A program made the translations under genes and the position numbers. From a bacterium (lineage in GTDB: Bacteria; Vulcanimicrobiota; Xenobia; Xenobiales; Xenobiaceae): a DNA stretch of 64,000 nt. The notes beneath the pieces were generated by a model. The model had not been told where the DNA came from. It was given only the letters and a program-made list of their open reading frames with translations, and made no database searches. The stretch lies in assembly GCA_022839105.1 (NCBI GenBank), contig JALHDH010000009.1, positions 5,499 through 69,498 on the forward strand. The letters are read 5' to 3'. Shown here one piece after another: positions 1 through 7,913 of this stretch. Position 1 is the stretch's first letter, and each line of letters opens with the position of its first letter.

Positions 1-816
1 ACCTGGCCGGTTGCCCGTCCCCAGCCGCTGCGCACCCGGGGACTCATGGGGCGGCTGACCGGCTTCGGCCTGCGCAGCCACCTGGGCACCATCGCCGGGC
101 AACTGCACTCGCGCGCCGACACCTTCATCCTGAACGCCTTCCACGGAACCGCGGCCGTGGGGCTCTACTCGGTGGCGGTGCAGGCCGCAGAATTGCCGAT
201 CCTCTTCTTCAGTGCCATCCAGAACGCGGTCTTCGCACGGGTCAGCGGGGGCGACCGGGCCGAAGCCACGAGACTGGTCTCCTTCCTGGTCCGCCTGGGC
301 TGTGCCGCCTGGCTGATCCTGGTCGGCCTGGGCCTGACGGTCATCCCCCGGCTGATCACCTGGATGCTGGGCCCGGCCTACCAGACCAGCGGGGAGGCCT
401 TCATGGTGCTGATCGGGGGCACCGCTGCAGTCGGAATCTCCCGACTGTGCAACCCCTACTTCCTGGGACAGCTCAAGCGCCCCGGACTGCTCTCCGGGCT
501 GGCCTGGCTGAACGTGGCTCTGAACCTGCTGGCCTGCGCGGTGCTGGTCCCTGGCCTCTCGGTCCTGGGAGCGGCCACGGCCTCGCTGGTCTCCTACCTT
601 GCCGGGCTGGCCCTCCTGCTCTTCTTCTACTGCCGGCTCAGCCGCGAGTGCTTCTTCGAGGTCCTGAGGCCCCGGCGGGAGGATCTCCGGATCCTGGTGA
701 ACGCCCTGCGCAGCCTCACGCGAGAGGCCCCGGCCCCTCAGGGCGGCTCCGGACAGGTTCCCCCGGAGGCCGATCCTGGCACCGACCATTCCGGCAATTC
801 GAAATCACGCAGATAG
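1..816 (+). CDS. Polysaccharide/lipid flippase, C-terminal part (5' end outside window)
   Basis: The frame is open from base 1, so the gene begins before the window; the ATG at 46 is probably internal. The visible part has about six hydrophobic helices separated by short Arg-containing loops, as in the C-terminal half of MOP/Wzx-type exporters that flip lipid-linked sugars across the inner membrane. The early stretch HLGTIAGQLHSRADTFILN matches the conserved helix with Arg-Ala-Asp seen in this superfamily. The last 35 residues are polar, Pro/Gly-rich and probably disordered. The 3' end overlaps the convergent galT by 79 bases. Substrate cannot be read from this fragment. Confidence 0.75.
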   Translation, partial: TWPVARPQPLRTRGLMGRLTGFGLRSHLGTIAGQLHSRADTFILNAFHGTAAVGLYSVAVQAAELPILFFSAIQNAVFARVSGGDRAEATRLVSFLVRLGCAAWLILVGLGLTVIPRLITWMLGPAYQTSGEAFMVLIGGTAAVGISRLCNPYFLGQLKRPGLLSGLAWLNVALNLLACAVLVPGLSVLGAATASLVSYLAGLALLLFFYCRLSRECFFEVLRPRREDLRILVNALRSLTREAPAPQGGSGQVPPEADPGTDHSGNSKSRR

Positions 817-1802
817 CGGGCATCATCCTCTGGGAGATGCGTGTTGATGTACATCCCGGTGCCGACTTCGAAGCCTGCGGGCGTGGTGACCCGGGGGATC
901 AGGGCGGCGTACCAGTGTGCGAAGGGCACCGTGCCATAATCCCGGCTGGCGGTCCGGAAGATCAGGTTGTAGTCCGGGTCGCCCAGGCCGTGATAGAAAC
1001 GGGCCAAGGTCTCGCGCAGGACGGCCGCGAAGTCCTCCTGTTCTTCAGGCCTCAAGTCCGACGGACAGCCGCTGTGCCGATGCGGGACGATCCACATCAG
1101 GTAGGGTGAGGCCGCCGCGAAGGGCACAAAGGCGCTGCAGGTCTGACCCTCGACCACCAGGCGCCGGCCGTCCAGCTTCTCCCTCCACAACATGTGGCAG
1201 TGGACGCACTCGCCATAATCGTTGTGGTAGCGCATGGCCTCCTCCATGCGGTTTCGAACCGTCCGAGGGGTGACGGGAAGCGAGACCACCTGGGAGTGGG
1301 GATGGGCCAGGGAGGTCCCGCCTCGGGCCCCGTGATTCTTGAAGAGGATCACGTGCTCGGCCTCGGGCCCCATGCGAAGCTCCCGATAGCGCTCGGCCCA
1401 GGCCTGGACCACCAGGTTCACCTCTTCCGGGTTCTGCAGGGCCAGCGTGGTCCCGTGGCAGGGAGACTCGATGATCACCTCGTGACGCCCGACTCCCTGC
1501 ATCCGCCGCTCGAAGCGGCCGCCATCGCGTTGGGGAGGAGGGCCGGGAAGCAGGGCCGGGTAGCGATTCGGACAGGAGCGAACCTGCCAGGACCCGTCCG
1601 GGTTGCTGTAGCGCAGGGTCTCACCGGGGGTGTTCTCCTCCTGCCCCGGGCAGAAGGGACAATTCCCATCGTAATGGGGATGTTCGTGGGTCCAGCCGCT
1701 GCGGGCCAGGGATTCCTTGCGCATGTCCTCGGGGCGCCGTGCCCTCTCCGGAGCAAAGATCACCCATTCCTTGGTGGCGGCATCCTGACGCAGATGGGGC
1801 AT
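738..1802 (-). CDS. galT: Galactose-1-phosphate uridylyltransferase
   Basis: Predicted to exchange UMP between UDP-glucose and galactose-1-phosphate in the Leloir pathway, in the cytosol. The protein is 354 residues, normal for the family. It carries the zinc-type CPFC and CVHC pairs and the nucleotidylation motif SLAHPHSQ, preceded by FKNHGARGG. I chose the ATG at 1802 because GAAGGAGACACG precedes it, and the 56 extra codons upstream are antisense-like sequence inside the neighbouring gene. It starts 10 bases after the aldolase stop, so the two are probably co-transcribed. Confidence 0.93.
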   Translation of the reverse strand: MPHLRQDAATKEWVIFAPERARRPEDMRKESLARSGWTHEHPHYDGNCPFCPGQEENTPGETLRYSNPDGSWQVRSCPNRYPALLPGPPPQRDGGRFERRMQGVGRHEVIIESPCHGTTLALQNPEEVNLVVQAWAERYRELRMGPEAEHVILFKNHGARGGTSLAHPHSQVVSLPVTPRTVRNRMEEAMRYHNDYGECVHCHMLWREKLDGRRLVVEGQTCSAFVPFAAASPYLMWIVPHRHSGCPSDLRPEEQEDFAAVLRETLARFYHGLGDPDYNLIFRTASRDYGTVPFAHWYAALIPRVTTPAGFEVGTGMYINTHLPEDDARYLRDFELPEWSVPGSASGGTCPEPP

Positions 1803-1812
1803 CGTGTCTCCT

Positions 1813-3117
1813 TCAGGCGAGTCTTCGGGCCAGGAGATCCTCAAAGGAGTTGGCGAGGAGATGTTCCCGGGCCAGGCCGACCCGCTTGCGGACTTCCGAT
1901 TCTTCCAAGGCTCCGCAGTCCATGGCCCGGCGGAAATGCGCCAGCAGGGCCCGGCCGGTCGCCGCGTCATCGAAGACCGTCCCGACCCGGGTGGCCTGCG
2001 CCGAGGCTTCCAGGAAGTTCTTCAGGCGGTCGGCGACGGCCTCGGCGCCCTCCAGATACCAGGCCTGGACGACGGCCAGACGGCTGACAAGCTGAGCGGG
2101 ATGCAGATCCCAGCCTTGATGGAAGCCCTGTCGCAGGCCACGGCGGATGTCCCGGGCGTGGCGACACCAGGCCTGATGCACGACCTTGCGATTCTCCAGA
2201 AGCTTCTCGCGGTCCAGGTTCTCCCCGCGATGAGGCGGGACGGGCAGGACCGTCGTGGTCCCATCCACCAGCCGGACCGGGTCCCCTGCCACTCCCACAT
2301 GCAGCATGGCCCGAGCGAAATCGCAGAGGGGGTGACCCAGATCCTGCTCGGCGGGAGCGACCCCGCAAGCGGTCAGGAAGTCGTTGGCTCCGAAGTGCAC
2401 CGCCAGACAACGCCCCTGGCATGCCCCGAGTCCGGCTTTGAGGAATCCGGGGTCCAAGGCCCGCGGGCTCTCGACCATCAACTCCACGGCCACCACCCCG
2501 GAGTGCAGGCCCAGGGCCGCCTCCAACCGATCCAGGGCCTCGGTGAGGATCCCGGGAGCCTCGATCTGCTCGACCTTGGGGAGGGTCACGACGAAGCCCC
2601 GGGGGAGCCCTCCCGCCTCCGAGACCAGACGCGTCAAGACCAGATCCAGGGTGCGCAGGGCGCGAGGGGCGGTCTGGTGGTTCAGCGCGCGAATCCGGAT
2701 CCCGATCCGGGGCGGAAGCCCCCCCTCCCCCATGGCGATCGCCAGGGCGTTGGCCACCTCCAGGGCATGGCGGTCCTCCTCCTCCTCTGAGCGGACCCCA
2801 TAGCCATCCTCGAAATCAATGCGGTAATCCTCGACCGGGCACTCCTCCAGCCGAGCCTTGAGCCGGGGCCAGACCCTCCGGGCCGTCTCGGGTTCCATCT
2901 CCATGGCCTCGGCCAGTTCCTCGGGCTCCGCGGCGTACCTGCTCAAGACTCCCAGCGCGAGGCTGCCGAGTTTCGCTGGAGTCCGAGGCGAGAAGAGGTG
3001 GGCCCCTCCGTAGACGGTGTGGAGGGGATGCCAGGAGGGCTCGGACGGATCAGCCGGTTCCGGAGAGAGCCTGGCCTGAAGGCAGGCCTGCGCTTCCGGA
3101 GAGAGGGTCGTATTCAC
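1813..3117 (-). CDS. HpcH/HpaI aldolase / citrate-lyase-beta-like protein (DUF6986 type)
   Basis: The 434-residue protein has the acidic barrel motif EDYRIDFEDGYG, the LPKVEQ strand and AVHFGANDFLTACG, as in the CitE/HpcH TIM-barrel superfamily that cleaves or makes C-C bonds next to a carboxylate using a divalent metal. The N-terminal YGGAHLF motif and the length fit the DUF6986 branch, often labelled phosphoenolpyruvate kinase in databases without good evidence. The start is GTG; an AGGTGAAT context is present but no clear Shine-Dalgarno. It lies directly upstream of galT, which hints at a sugar-acid or galactose-related role. The substrate is unknown. Confidence 0.7.
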   Translation of the reverse strand: MNTTLSPEAQACLQARLSPEPADPSEPSWHPLHTVYGGAHLFSPRTPAKLGSLALGVLSRYAAEPEELAEAMEMEPETARRVWPRLKARLEECPVEDYRIDFEDGYGVRSEEEEDRHALEVANALAIAMGEGGLPPRIGIRIRALNHQTAPRALRTLDLVLTRLVSEAGGLPRGFVVTLPKVEQIEAPGILTEALDRLEAALGLHSGVVAVELMVESPRALDPGFLKAGLGACQGRCLAVHFGANDFLTACGVAPAEQDLGHPLCDFARAMLHVGVAGDPVRLVDGTTTVLPVPPHRGENLDREKLLENRKVVHQAWCRHARDIRRGLRQGFHQGWDLHPAQLVSRLAVVQAWYLEGAEAVADRLKNFLEASAQATRVGTVFDDAATGRALLAHFRRAMDCGALEESEVRKRVGLAREHLLANSFEDLLARRLA

Positions 3118-3292
3118 CTGGATCGCTTCGCATCAAGGCCTTCGGCTCCTCTGCAGAGGCAGAAAAGCGGGCCTGCAGGAAGAGGAGCGTCCAACAGGAG
3201 GGCCCCTGTCGGGGAATGCCGCCCCGAGAAAGCTTCCGGACCCAGGCTGAAGCTCCAGGCGGAACCGGGCTCCTCGAACCGGGTCCCCGCGC

Positions 3293-4462
3293 TCAGGATC
3301 CGGCCATCTCCAGGGCCCGACGGACCGCCTTGGCGGGGTCGACCAGCCCATGACCTCCCAGGATCGCCTTGGTGTCGGGAATGGGCTGGGCGGTCTCCTT
3401 CAAGATCTGGATGACCTCCCGGGGGGAGAGATCCGGGTTGGCCTGCACCACGTCGGCCGCGATGCCCGCCACGACGGGGGTGGCCATCGAGGTGCCGGAA
3501 AGAAGGACGTAGTAGTCGCCCAGGTGCATCACGTTGGCGCGGTCGATGGCCGAGCCCGGCGAACGGAACGAGACCATGTTCACCCCCGGGGCGGCGATGT
3601 CCGGCTTGATGTTCCGGTCCCGGGTGGTGGGTCCCCGACTCGAGAAGAAGGCCATCGTGTCGTCGGCATGGGTGGCGGTGTTCTTGTCGTCGTAGGCCCC
3701 CACCGTCAAGACCTCTCGGGAGATGGCGGGAGTTCCGATGGTCTGGCGACCGGGGCCCGAGTTCCCTGCGGCGATGACGGGAATGATGCCGGCCTCCAGG
3801 GCCTTGTTGACGGCCAGGGCCACCAGATCGTCCTTCTCCTTCTGATTGGCAGCCGCACCGAGGGAGAGGTTCATGACCTTGATGTTGTATTTGTCCTTGT
3901 TCTCGATGCACCACTGGATGCCACGGATCACGTTGGCCATCGAACCCCCGCCGTTGCCGTCCAGGACCTTGACCCCGATGATGTCGGCCTCGGGGGCCGA
4001 ACCGCGATAGGTCCCCCCCGCCTTGGTGCCATCCCCCGCGACCAGTCCGGCCACGTGGGAGCCATGTCCGTTGTCGTCATAGGGCTCGGTCCGGCCGTTG
4101 CAGAAATCCTTGAAGGCGACCAGGCGATCTCCGAGATCCGGATGCGGGTGGACGCCGGTATCCAGAACGGCGACCCCGATTCCCTTGCCCGTGATCCCCA
4201 TCTCCCAGACATCTTCGATGGTCAGGACCTCGCGGACCGCGTCGATCCGCTCAACCGGGCGGGGCATGCGGCTTCCGGCCCGGGTCAACTCCATCGGCGT
4301 CACGTAGGAGACCCCACCTGCCCAGGCAGCCTGGACCTGCGGCTCGGCCTGCCCGGCGTAGCCGTCCTTGGCGACGGGTTCGGTCGGAACCCGGGGAGCG
4401 GCTTGGGGGCGCGCCTCTGGACGAGGGTTGATCCGCACGGCGTCGGTCGGCTTGAGGCTCAT
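3293..4462 (-). CDS. Subtilisin-like serine protease (S8 family)
   Basis: The catalytic triad is intact, numbered from the ATG at 4462: Asp101 in VAVLDTGVHPHPDL, His133 in NGHGSHVAGLVAG, and Ser325 in SGTSMATPVVAGIAA. The oxyanion Asn sits in VIAAGNSGPG. The ATG follows CAGGAGGAGCCC. The first ~55 residues are Pro/Ala/Arg-rich and show no signal peptide, so the protein is either cytosolic or exported by a non-Sec route. It is 389 residues with no C-terminal extension. It diverges from the clostripain-like gene at 4637 across a short AT-richer region with a 12-base palindrome, so the two may be co-regulated. Confidence 0.93.
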   Translation of the reverse strand: MSLKPTDAVRINPRPEARPQAAPRVPTEPVAKDGYAGQAEPQVQAAWAGGVSYVTPMELTRAGSRMPRPVERIDAVREVLTIEDVWEMGITGKGIGVAVLDTGVHPHPDLGDRLVAFKDFCNGRTEPYDDNGHGSHVAGLVAGDGTKAGGTYRGSAPEADIIGVKVLDGNGGGSMANVIRGIQWCIENKDKYNIKVMNLSLGAAANQKEKDDLVALAVNKALEAGIIPVIAAGNSGPGRQTIGTPAISREVLTVGAYDDKNTATHADDTMAFFSSRGPTTRDRNIKPDIAAPGVNMVSFRSPGSAIDRANVMHLGDYYVLLSGTSMATPVVAGIAADVVQANPDLSPREVIQILKETAQPIPDTKAILGGHGLVDPAKAVRRALEMAGS

Positions 4463-4527
4463 GGGCTCCTCCTGGGCAGGCTTTCCTCTCGAGACTACCA
4501 CGCTTCCTCGGAGGGCGGGAGGCCGGA

Positions 4528-4539
4528 GTTGTTAACAAC
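4528..4539. promoter_or_regulatory. 12-bp perfect palindrome between divergent genes (possible operator)
   Basis: GTTGTTAACAAC reads the same on both strands. It lies in the 174-base gap between the divergent S8 protease and clostripain-like genes, in an AT-rich patch that stands out from the GC-rich surroundings. A dimeric repressor site is a reasonable reading, but no regulator is encoded next to it. Confidence 0.3.
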
Positions 4540-4603
4540 GGGTCGATCGGATCCACCCTGCTCCTTTAACATGCCGGAAACCTCCACGCCGGCAACCCCT
4601 GTC

Positions 4604-4609
4604 TATAAT
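4604..4609 (+). promoter_or_regulatory. Probable -10 box for the clostripain-like gene
   Basis: A perfect TATAAT occurs 27 bases before the ATG at 4637, a rare word in this composition. No convincing TTGACA lies 16-18 bases upstream. The ribosome site GGAGGGTCCCC lies between the box and the start. Confidence 0.45.
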
Positions 4610-4636
4610 CAGGGGAGCATAGACTGGAGGGTCCCC

Positions 4637-6586
4637 ATGTCCTCGATCGGCCCCAACCTTCCCAGAAACTTCCTGGACGCCGCAGCCCTGCGCCGCGCCG
4701 CCGAAGGCCCCGCGCCCGGCCCTCGCCCCGAAGAGACCGACCGCGCCGCCGAGGCCCCCAGGAAGTCGCCGGATTCCTCTCCGGCCCCGCCATCTTCCGA
4801 GGCAGCCGAAAAGGAATGGACCGTCCTGCTCTATCTCAACGGGAAGAACGCCCTGGCCAACCAGGCGATCTCCACCCTCAAGCAGATGGAGTTCGTCGGC
4901 TCGGACCAGAAGATGGACTTCGTCGCCCAGGTGGGGCGCGCCAAAAGTCCGTTGGACCGGTTCTCGAAGGACTGGAGCGGGGTGCGTCGCTACCATGTCC
5001 AGCACAACGGCAAGGAGTTCACCCCCGCCGAGATCGTCAAAGGAGCCCTGATGGGCTTCCTTCCGGGCCAGACCAGGAAGATCGAGTCCCCCGTGGTCCA
5101 GGACCTGGGCCAGGCCGACATGGGCAGCGCCCGTTCCCTGGAGGAGTTCCTGGAATGGGGCATCCAGGCCTACCCCGCCAAGCGCTACATGGTCGTCATG
5201 ATGGGCCCCTCCACCGGAGTCTCCGGGATGATGCGGGATGACACCACCGGCAACCAGATGAAGGTTCCGGATCTGGGTCAGGCGCTGGCCAACGTGCACG
5301 AGAAGACCGGCCGGAAGATCGACGTCCTGAACCTGGACGGGTCGGCCACCAACACCATGGAGCTGGCCTACCAGATCAAGGACCATGTCGGCTACATGGT
5401 GGGCTCTCAGGGCATCCAGTCGGGAAGCGGGATGCCCCTGGCCATGATGGCCAACGAGATGAAGAAGGCCAACACCGACCAGCCCCAGGACGCGCTGACC
5501 ATGGCGCGTTACATGACCTTGATGAACTCCATGGCCGCCACGGCCTCGCAGTTCTCGTCCACCATCTCGGCCATCGACCTGGAGAAGATGGATGACGTGA
5601 AGAAGGCCTGGGATGGCCTGTCCCAGGAGCTCCTGGCCGCCGAGGTCCCGGCCGCGAAGATCCGCGAGTTGCTGGACAAGACCCAGGACTTCCAGGGAAG
5701 GTCCAAGAACCAGGCCTACCAGAACTCGCGGGATGCCTTCCATTTCGCCCAGCTCGTCCAGGCCGACCCGCAACTGTCCAACCCCAGGATCCAGTCTGCC
5801 GCGCAGGCCGCCATGGAGGCCATCGAGGGGGCCCTGGTCGGGGACGCCGCCCTGGGCAGGTATGACAAGAATGCCCACGGGATGTCGGTCTTCGGACCCA
5901 CGCATTATGGCTTCTTCCGGCCAGACGGCACGCCGATCCCCAAGGATTTCTCGCACGAGGCCCACTACGACAAGATCGCCTTCGCTGCCGACACCGGCTG
6001 GGATGAGGTCCTGACGAAGTCCGCGCGGGACTCGGGCTTCAACCGCGCGGCCAGATCCCTGGGCCTGTCCGAGACCGCGCTGGACCGGATCCACGCCAAC
6101 GTCTCGCAGCACAAGTCCAAGCTGACGACCCCGCTCCGCCTGGGTTCCATGATCGGTTGGACCAACGCCATGAACGCCTGGGGCGGGCGTCCCGCCACGG
6201 GCATGCTCTTCCTCAACCCGCAGACCGCAGTCTACGCAGGCGTGGCCGGGGCTGGCTGGGACGCAGCCCAGGCCCTGGAGGGCCTGGTCTACTCGGCCAG
6301 CGAACTCAAGGACCGCCAGGCCGTGGTCGGCAACGCCTTCGACATCGCCAAGGCCGGCATGAAGGCCACCGCCAACCTCAGCCACGTGATCCCGGCCCTG
6401 GCGCCCTTCGGAGCCACCGCGGGAGCCTTGATGTTCCTCAGCCCCTGGATCCAGAACTTCTACGGGATCTTCGAGCAGTATCAGCAGATCCGCGATGGAA
6501 TCGAGCTTTCCAACCAGCCCCTGGCCAACAAGGTGGGCCTGGCAACCGCACGCCACTTCGGTGGCAAGAAGCTCTGGGACGAGTGA
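4637..6586 (+). CDS. Clostripain-fold (C11-like) protein with lost catalytic residues
   Basis: Residues about 60-270 follow the clostripain family pattern: WTVLLYLNGKNAL opens the caspase-like fold, FLEWGIQAYPAKRYMVVMMG is the strand carrying the catalytic His, and LNLDGSATNTMELAY is the strand carrying the catalytic Cys. By position the His is Pro191 and the Cys is Ser236, so this should be a non-peptidase. The first 58 residues are Ala/Pro-rich with no signal peptide. The C-terminal ~130 residues are Gly/Ala-rich and amphipathic, resembling the module in the convergent gene at 6721-7818. The start has GGAGGGTCCCC before ATG. It may bind peptides or regulate the divergent S8 protease; that is inference. 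Confidence 0.7.
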   Translation: MSSIGPNLPRNFLDAAALRRAAEGPAPGPRPEETDRAAEAPRKSPDSSPAPPSSEAAEKEWTVLLYLNGKNALANQAISTLKQMEFVGSDQKMDFVAQVGRAKSPLDRFSKDWSGVRRYHVQHNGKEFTPAEIVKGALMGFLPGQTRKIESPVVQDLGQADMGSARSLEEFLEWGIQAYPAKRYMVVMMGPSTGVSGMMRDDTTGNQMKVPDLGQALANVHEKTGRKIDVLNLDGSATNTMELAYQIKDHVGYMVGSQGIQSGSGMPLAMMANEMKKANTDQPQDALTMARYMTLMNSMAATASQFSSTISAIDLEKMDDVKKAWDGLSQELLAAEVPAAKIRELLDKTQDFQGRSKNQAYQNSRDAFHFAQLVQADPQLSNPRIQSAAQAAMEAIEGALVGDAALGRYDKNAHGMSVFGPTHYGFFRPDGTPIPKDFSHEAHYDKIAFAADTGWDEVLTKSARDSGFNRAARSLGLSETALDRIHANVSQHKSKLTTPLRLGSMIGWTNAMNAWGGRPATGMLFLNPQTAVYAGVAGAGWDAAQALEGLVYSASELKDRQAVVGNAFDIAKAGMKATANLSHVIPALAPFGATAGALMFLSPWIQNFYGIFEQYQQIRDGIELSNQPLANKVGLATARHFGGKKLWDE

Positions 6587-6660
6587 CCTCCTCGGAGGGC
6601 CACCGGCTTGCGGGAGGCCCCCCAGACCCGATCCGGTTCGGGTCCACCCTCCCCACAACG

Positions 6661-6695
6661 CAGACGAGCCCGGCCGACCTGGCCGGGCTCGTCTG
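6661..6695. terminator. Bidirectional hairpin terminator
   Basis: A perfect 15-bp stem (CAGACGAGCCCGGCC pairing with GGCCGGGCTCGTCTG) encloses a 5-base loop. It sits between the convergent genes ending at 6586 and 6721. A short GTTTC follows on the plus side; there is no long T-run. Confidence 0.7.
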
Positions 6696-6720
6696 GTTTC
6701 TCCAAGTTCGACCTGGTTTT

Positions 6721-7818
6721 TCAGTCCTCGGGCGGAGACGGGGGAGCAGGGGGCGCTGGCGGGGGCTCAGGAGCCGGTTTCTCCTTGCCGCCCTCGTCCC
6801 CGGTGACGGCCCTGACCTGACCCAGGACGCTCCAGACCGTGTTGGCCACCCAGGCCCCGGCAGCCACGATGGCGGCCGGGCGGCCCAGCCCCATGGACAC
6901 CGCCATGGTCGCCGCGCCCTGGACCGTCTGCAAGGCGCCCGAGACGGTGTCCGGAAGGTGGCGATTGATGGCCGAGGAGCGGGTCTTGCTGAGCCCGCCC
7001 AAGAGCGAATAGGTCCCACCGACCATCCCGAGCATCCCGTAGATCGCCTTGGGAGAACTCCCGCGGATGGCCTCCACGGTGTTCCACATCGCCCCCATGC
7101 CGCCGATGCCTCGGAAGAACTGGTCGTTGGCTTGGCTGAAGGCAAAGGCCTTCTCGAACTTGCGGCTCCCCCCGACCTCGCCGAGATCGCTGGCCTTGCT
7201 GAAGGCTGGAAGCGCCGAGGATTCCCCGGCTGGAGCCGGAGAGGCCGGAGCCTGTGCAGGCTGGGGGGCCTGGGTCTCGGGTTCCGAGTGAGCCTGCTTG
7301 CGCTCCTGGAGCTTCTCGTGGGCCGCCACGCCCAAACGACCGACGAGAGCCGCAGCCGCAGCGCCTCCCGCCACGGCTCCGACCAGGGCCGGAGCCCCCA
7401 GGGCGGGAGCCGCCACCGCTGCGTAGGTGGCCAACCCCTGGAAGAGCTGCAGGCTTCCCTTCAAAGCACCGTGCCCATCCCGATTCACGGCGGCCTGGCG
7501 CCCTTGGGAAGCCCCGACCGCAACGTCGATCGTCCCTGCGGCCAGCGCCAGGGGTCCGCTCAAAGACCATCCAGGCAGACCCGCCAACCCACCGGCCAAC
7601 GCGTACACCTGACCCGCGCGCGCCGCCCCCTGAGCCAGGAAGCGGACGGCCGAGGCAGCGGTGTAGGCCGCTTCGAAGCCCTTGCGATGCTTGTCCGGGC
7701 TGGCAGCCTGGAACTCGTCCAGACCAGGGCCTTCCTGCGCCGAGACGGAGGCCTGCGGGGCGGAGGCCAGGGCCCGCAGGCTGGAGGCCGGGGTCGGGTT
7801 GGGCGTGATGGGATTCAA
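6721..7818 (-). CDS. Duplicated Gly/Ala-rich helical protein, function unknown
   Basis: The 365-residue protein appears to contain two copies of one module, about residues 47-163 and 219-333. The best-matching pair is AVNRDGHGALKGSLQLFQG with AINRHLPDTVSGALQTVQG, each followed by an Ala-rich helix. The copies are joined by a charged, Pro-rich linker, and the protein ends in a PPPAPPAPP-type tail. The N-terminus is Pro/Ser/Ala-rich with no signal peptide; the Gly/Ala helices could be membrane-inserting or simply packed. The start is TTG, supported by AAAGGGG eight bases upstream. It shares a terminator with the convergent clostripain-like gene, whose C-terminus resembles the same module. I recognise no known family. 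Confidence 0.7.
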   Translation of the reverse strand: MNPITPNPTPASSLRALASAPQASVSAQEGPGLDEFQAASPDKHRKGFEAAYTAASAVRFLAQGAARAGQVYALAGGLAGLPGWSLSGPLALAAGTIDVAVGASQGRQAAVNRDGHGALKGSLQLFQGLATYAAVAAPALGAPALVGAVAGGAAAAALVGRLGVAAHEKLQERKQAHSEPETQAPQPAQAPASPAPAGESSALPAFSKASDLGEVGGSRKFEKAFAFSQANDQFFRGIGGMGAMWNTVEAIRGSSPKAIYGMLGMVGGTYSLLGGLSKTRSSAINRHLPDTVSGALQTVQGAATMAVSMGLGRPAAIVAAGAWVANTVWSVLGQVRAVTGDEGGKEKPAPEPPPAPPAPPSPPED

Positions 7819-7913
7819 GACACAAGCCCCTTTCTGGTGCTTCCATCCTGATGATACCGAGCCAGGAGGCTCACCGTGTTAAAACGATGTGAAAGGGTTC
7901 CTGGACGGGGGGT

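Noticed and set aside
4532..6658. A 708-codon open frame on the minus strand, antisense to the clostripain-like gene
   Set aside because: High GC leaves the opposite strand open. The plus-strand frame has recognisable family motifs and a good ribosome site; the antisense product is Gly/Leu/His-rich without motifs.
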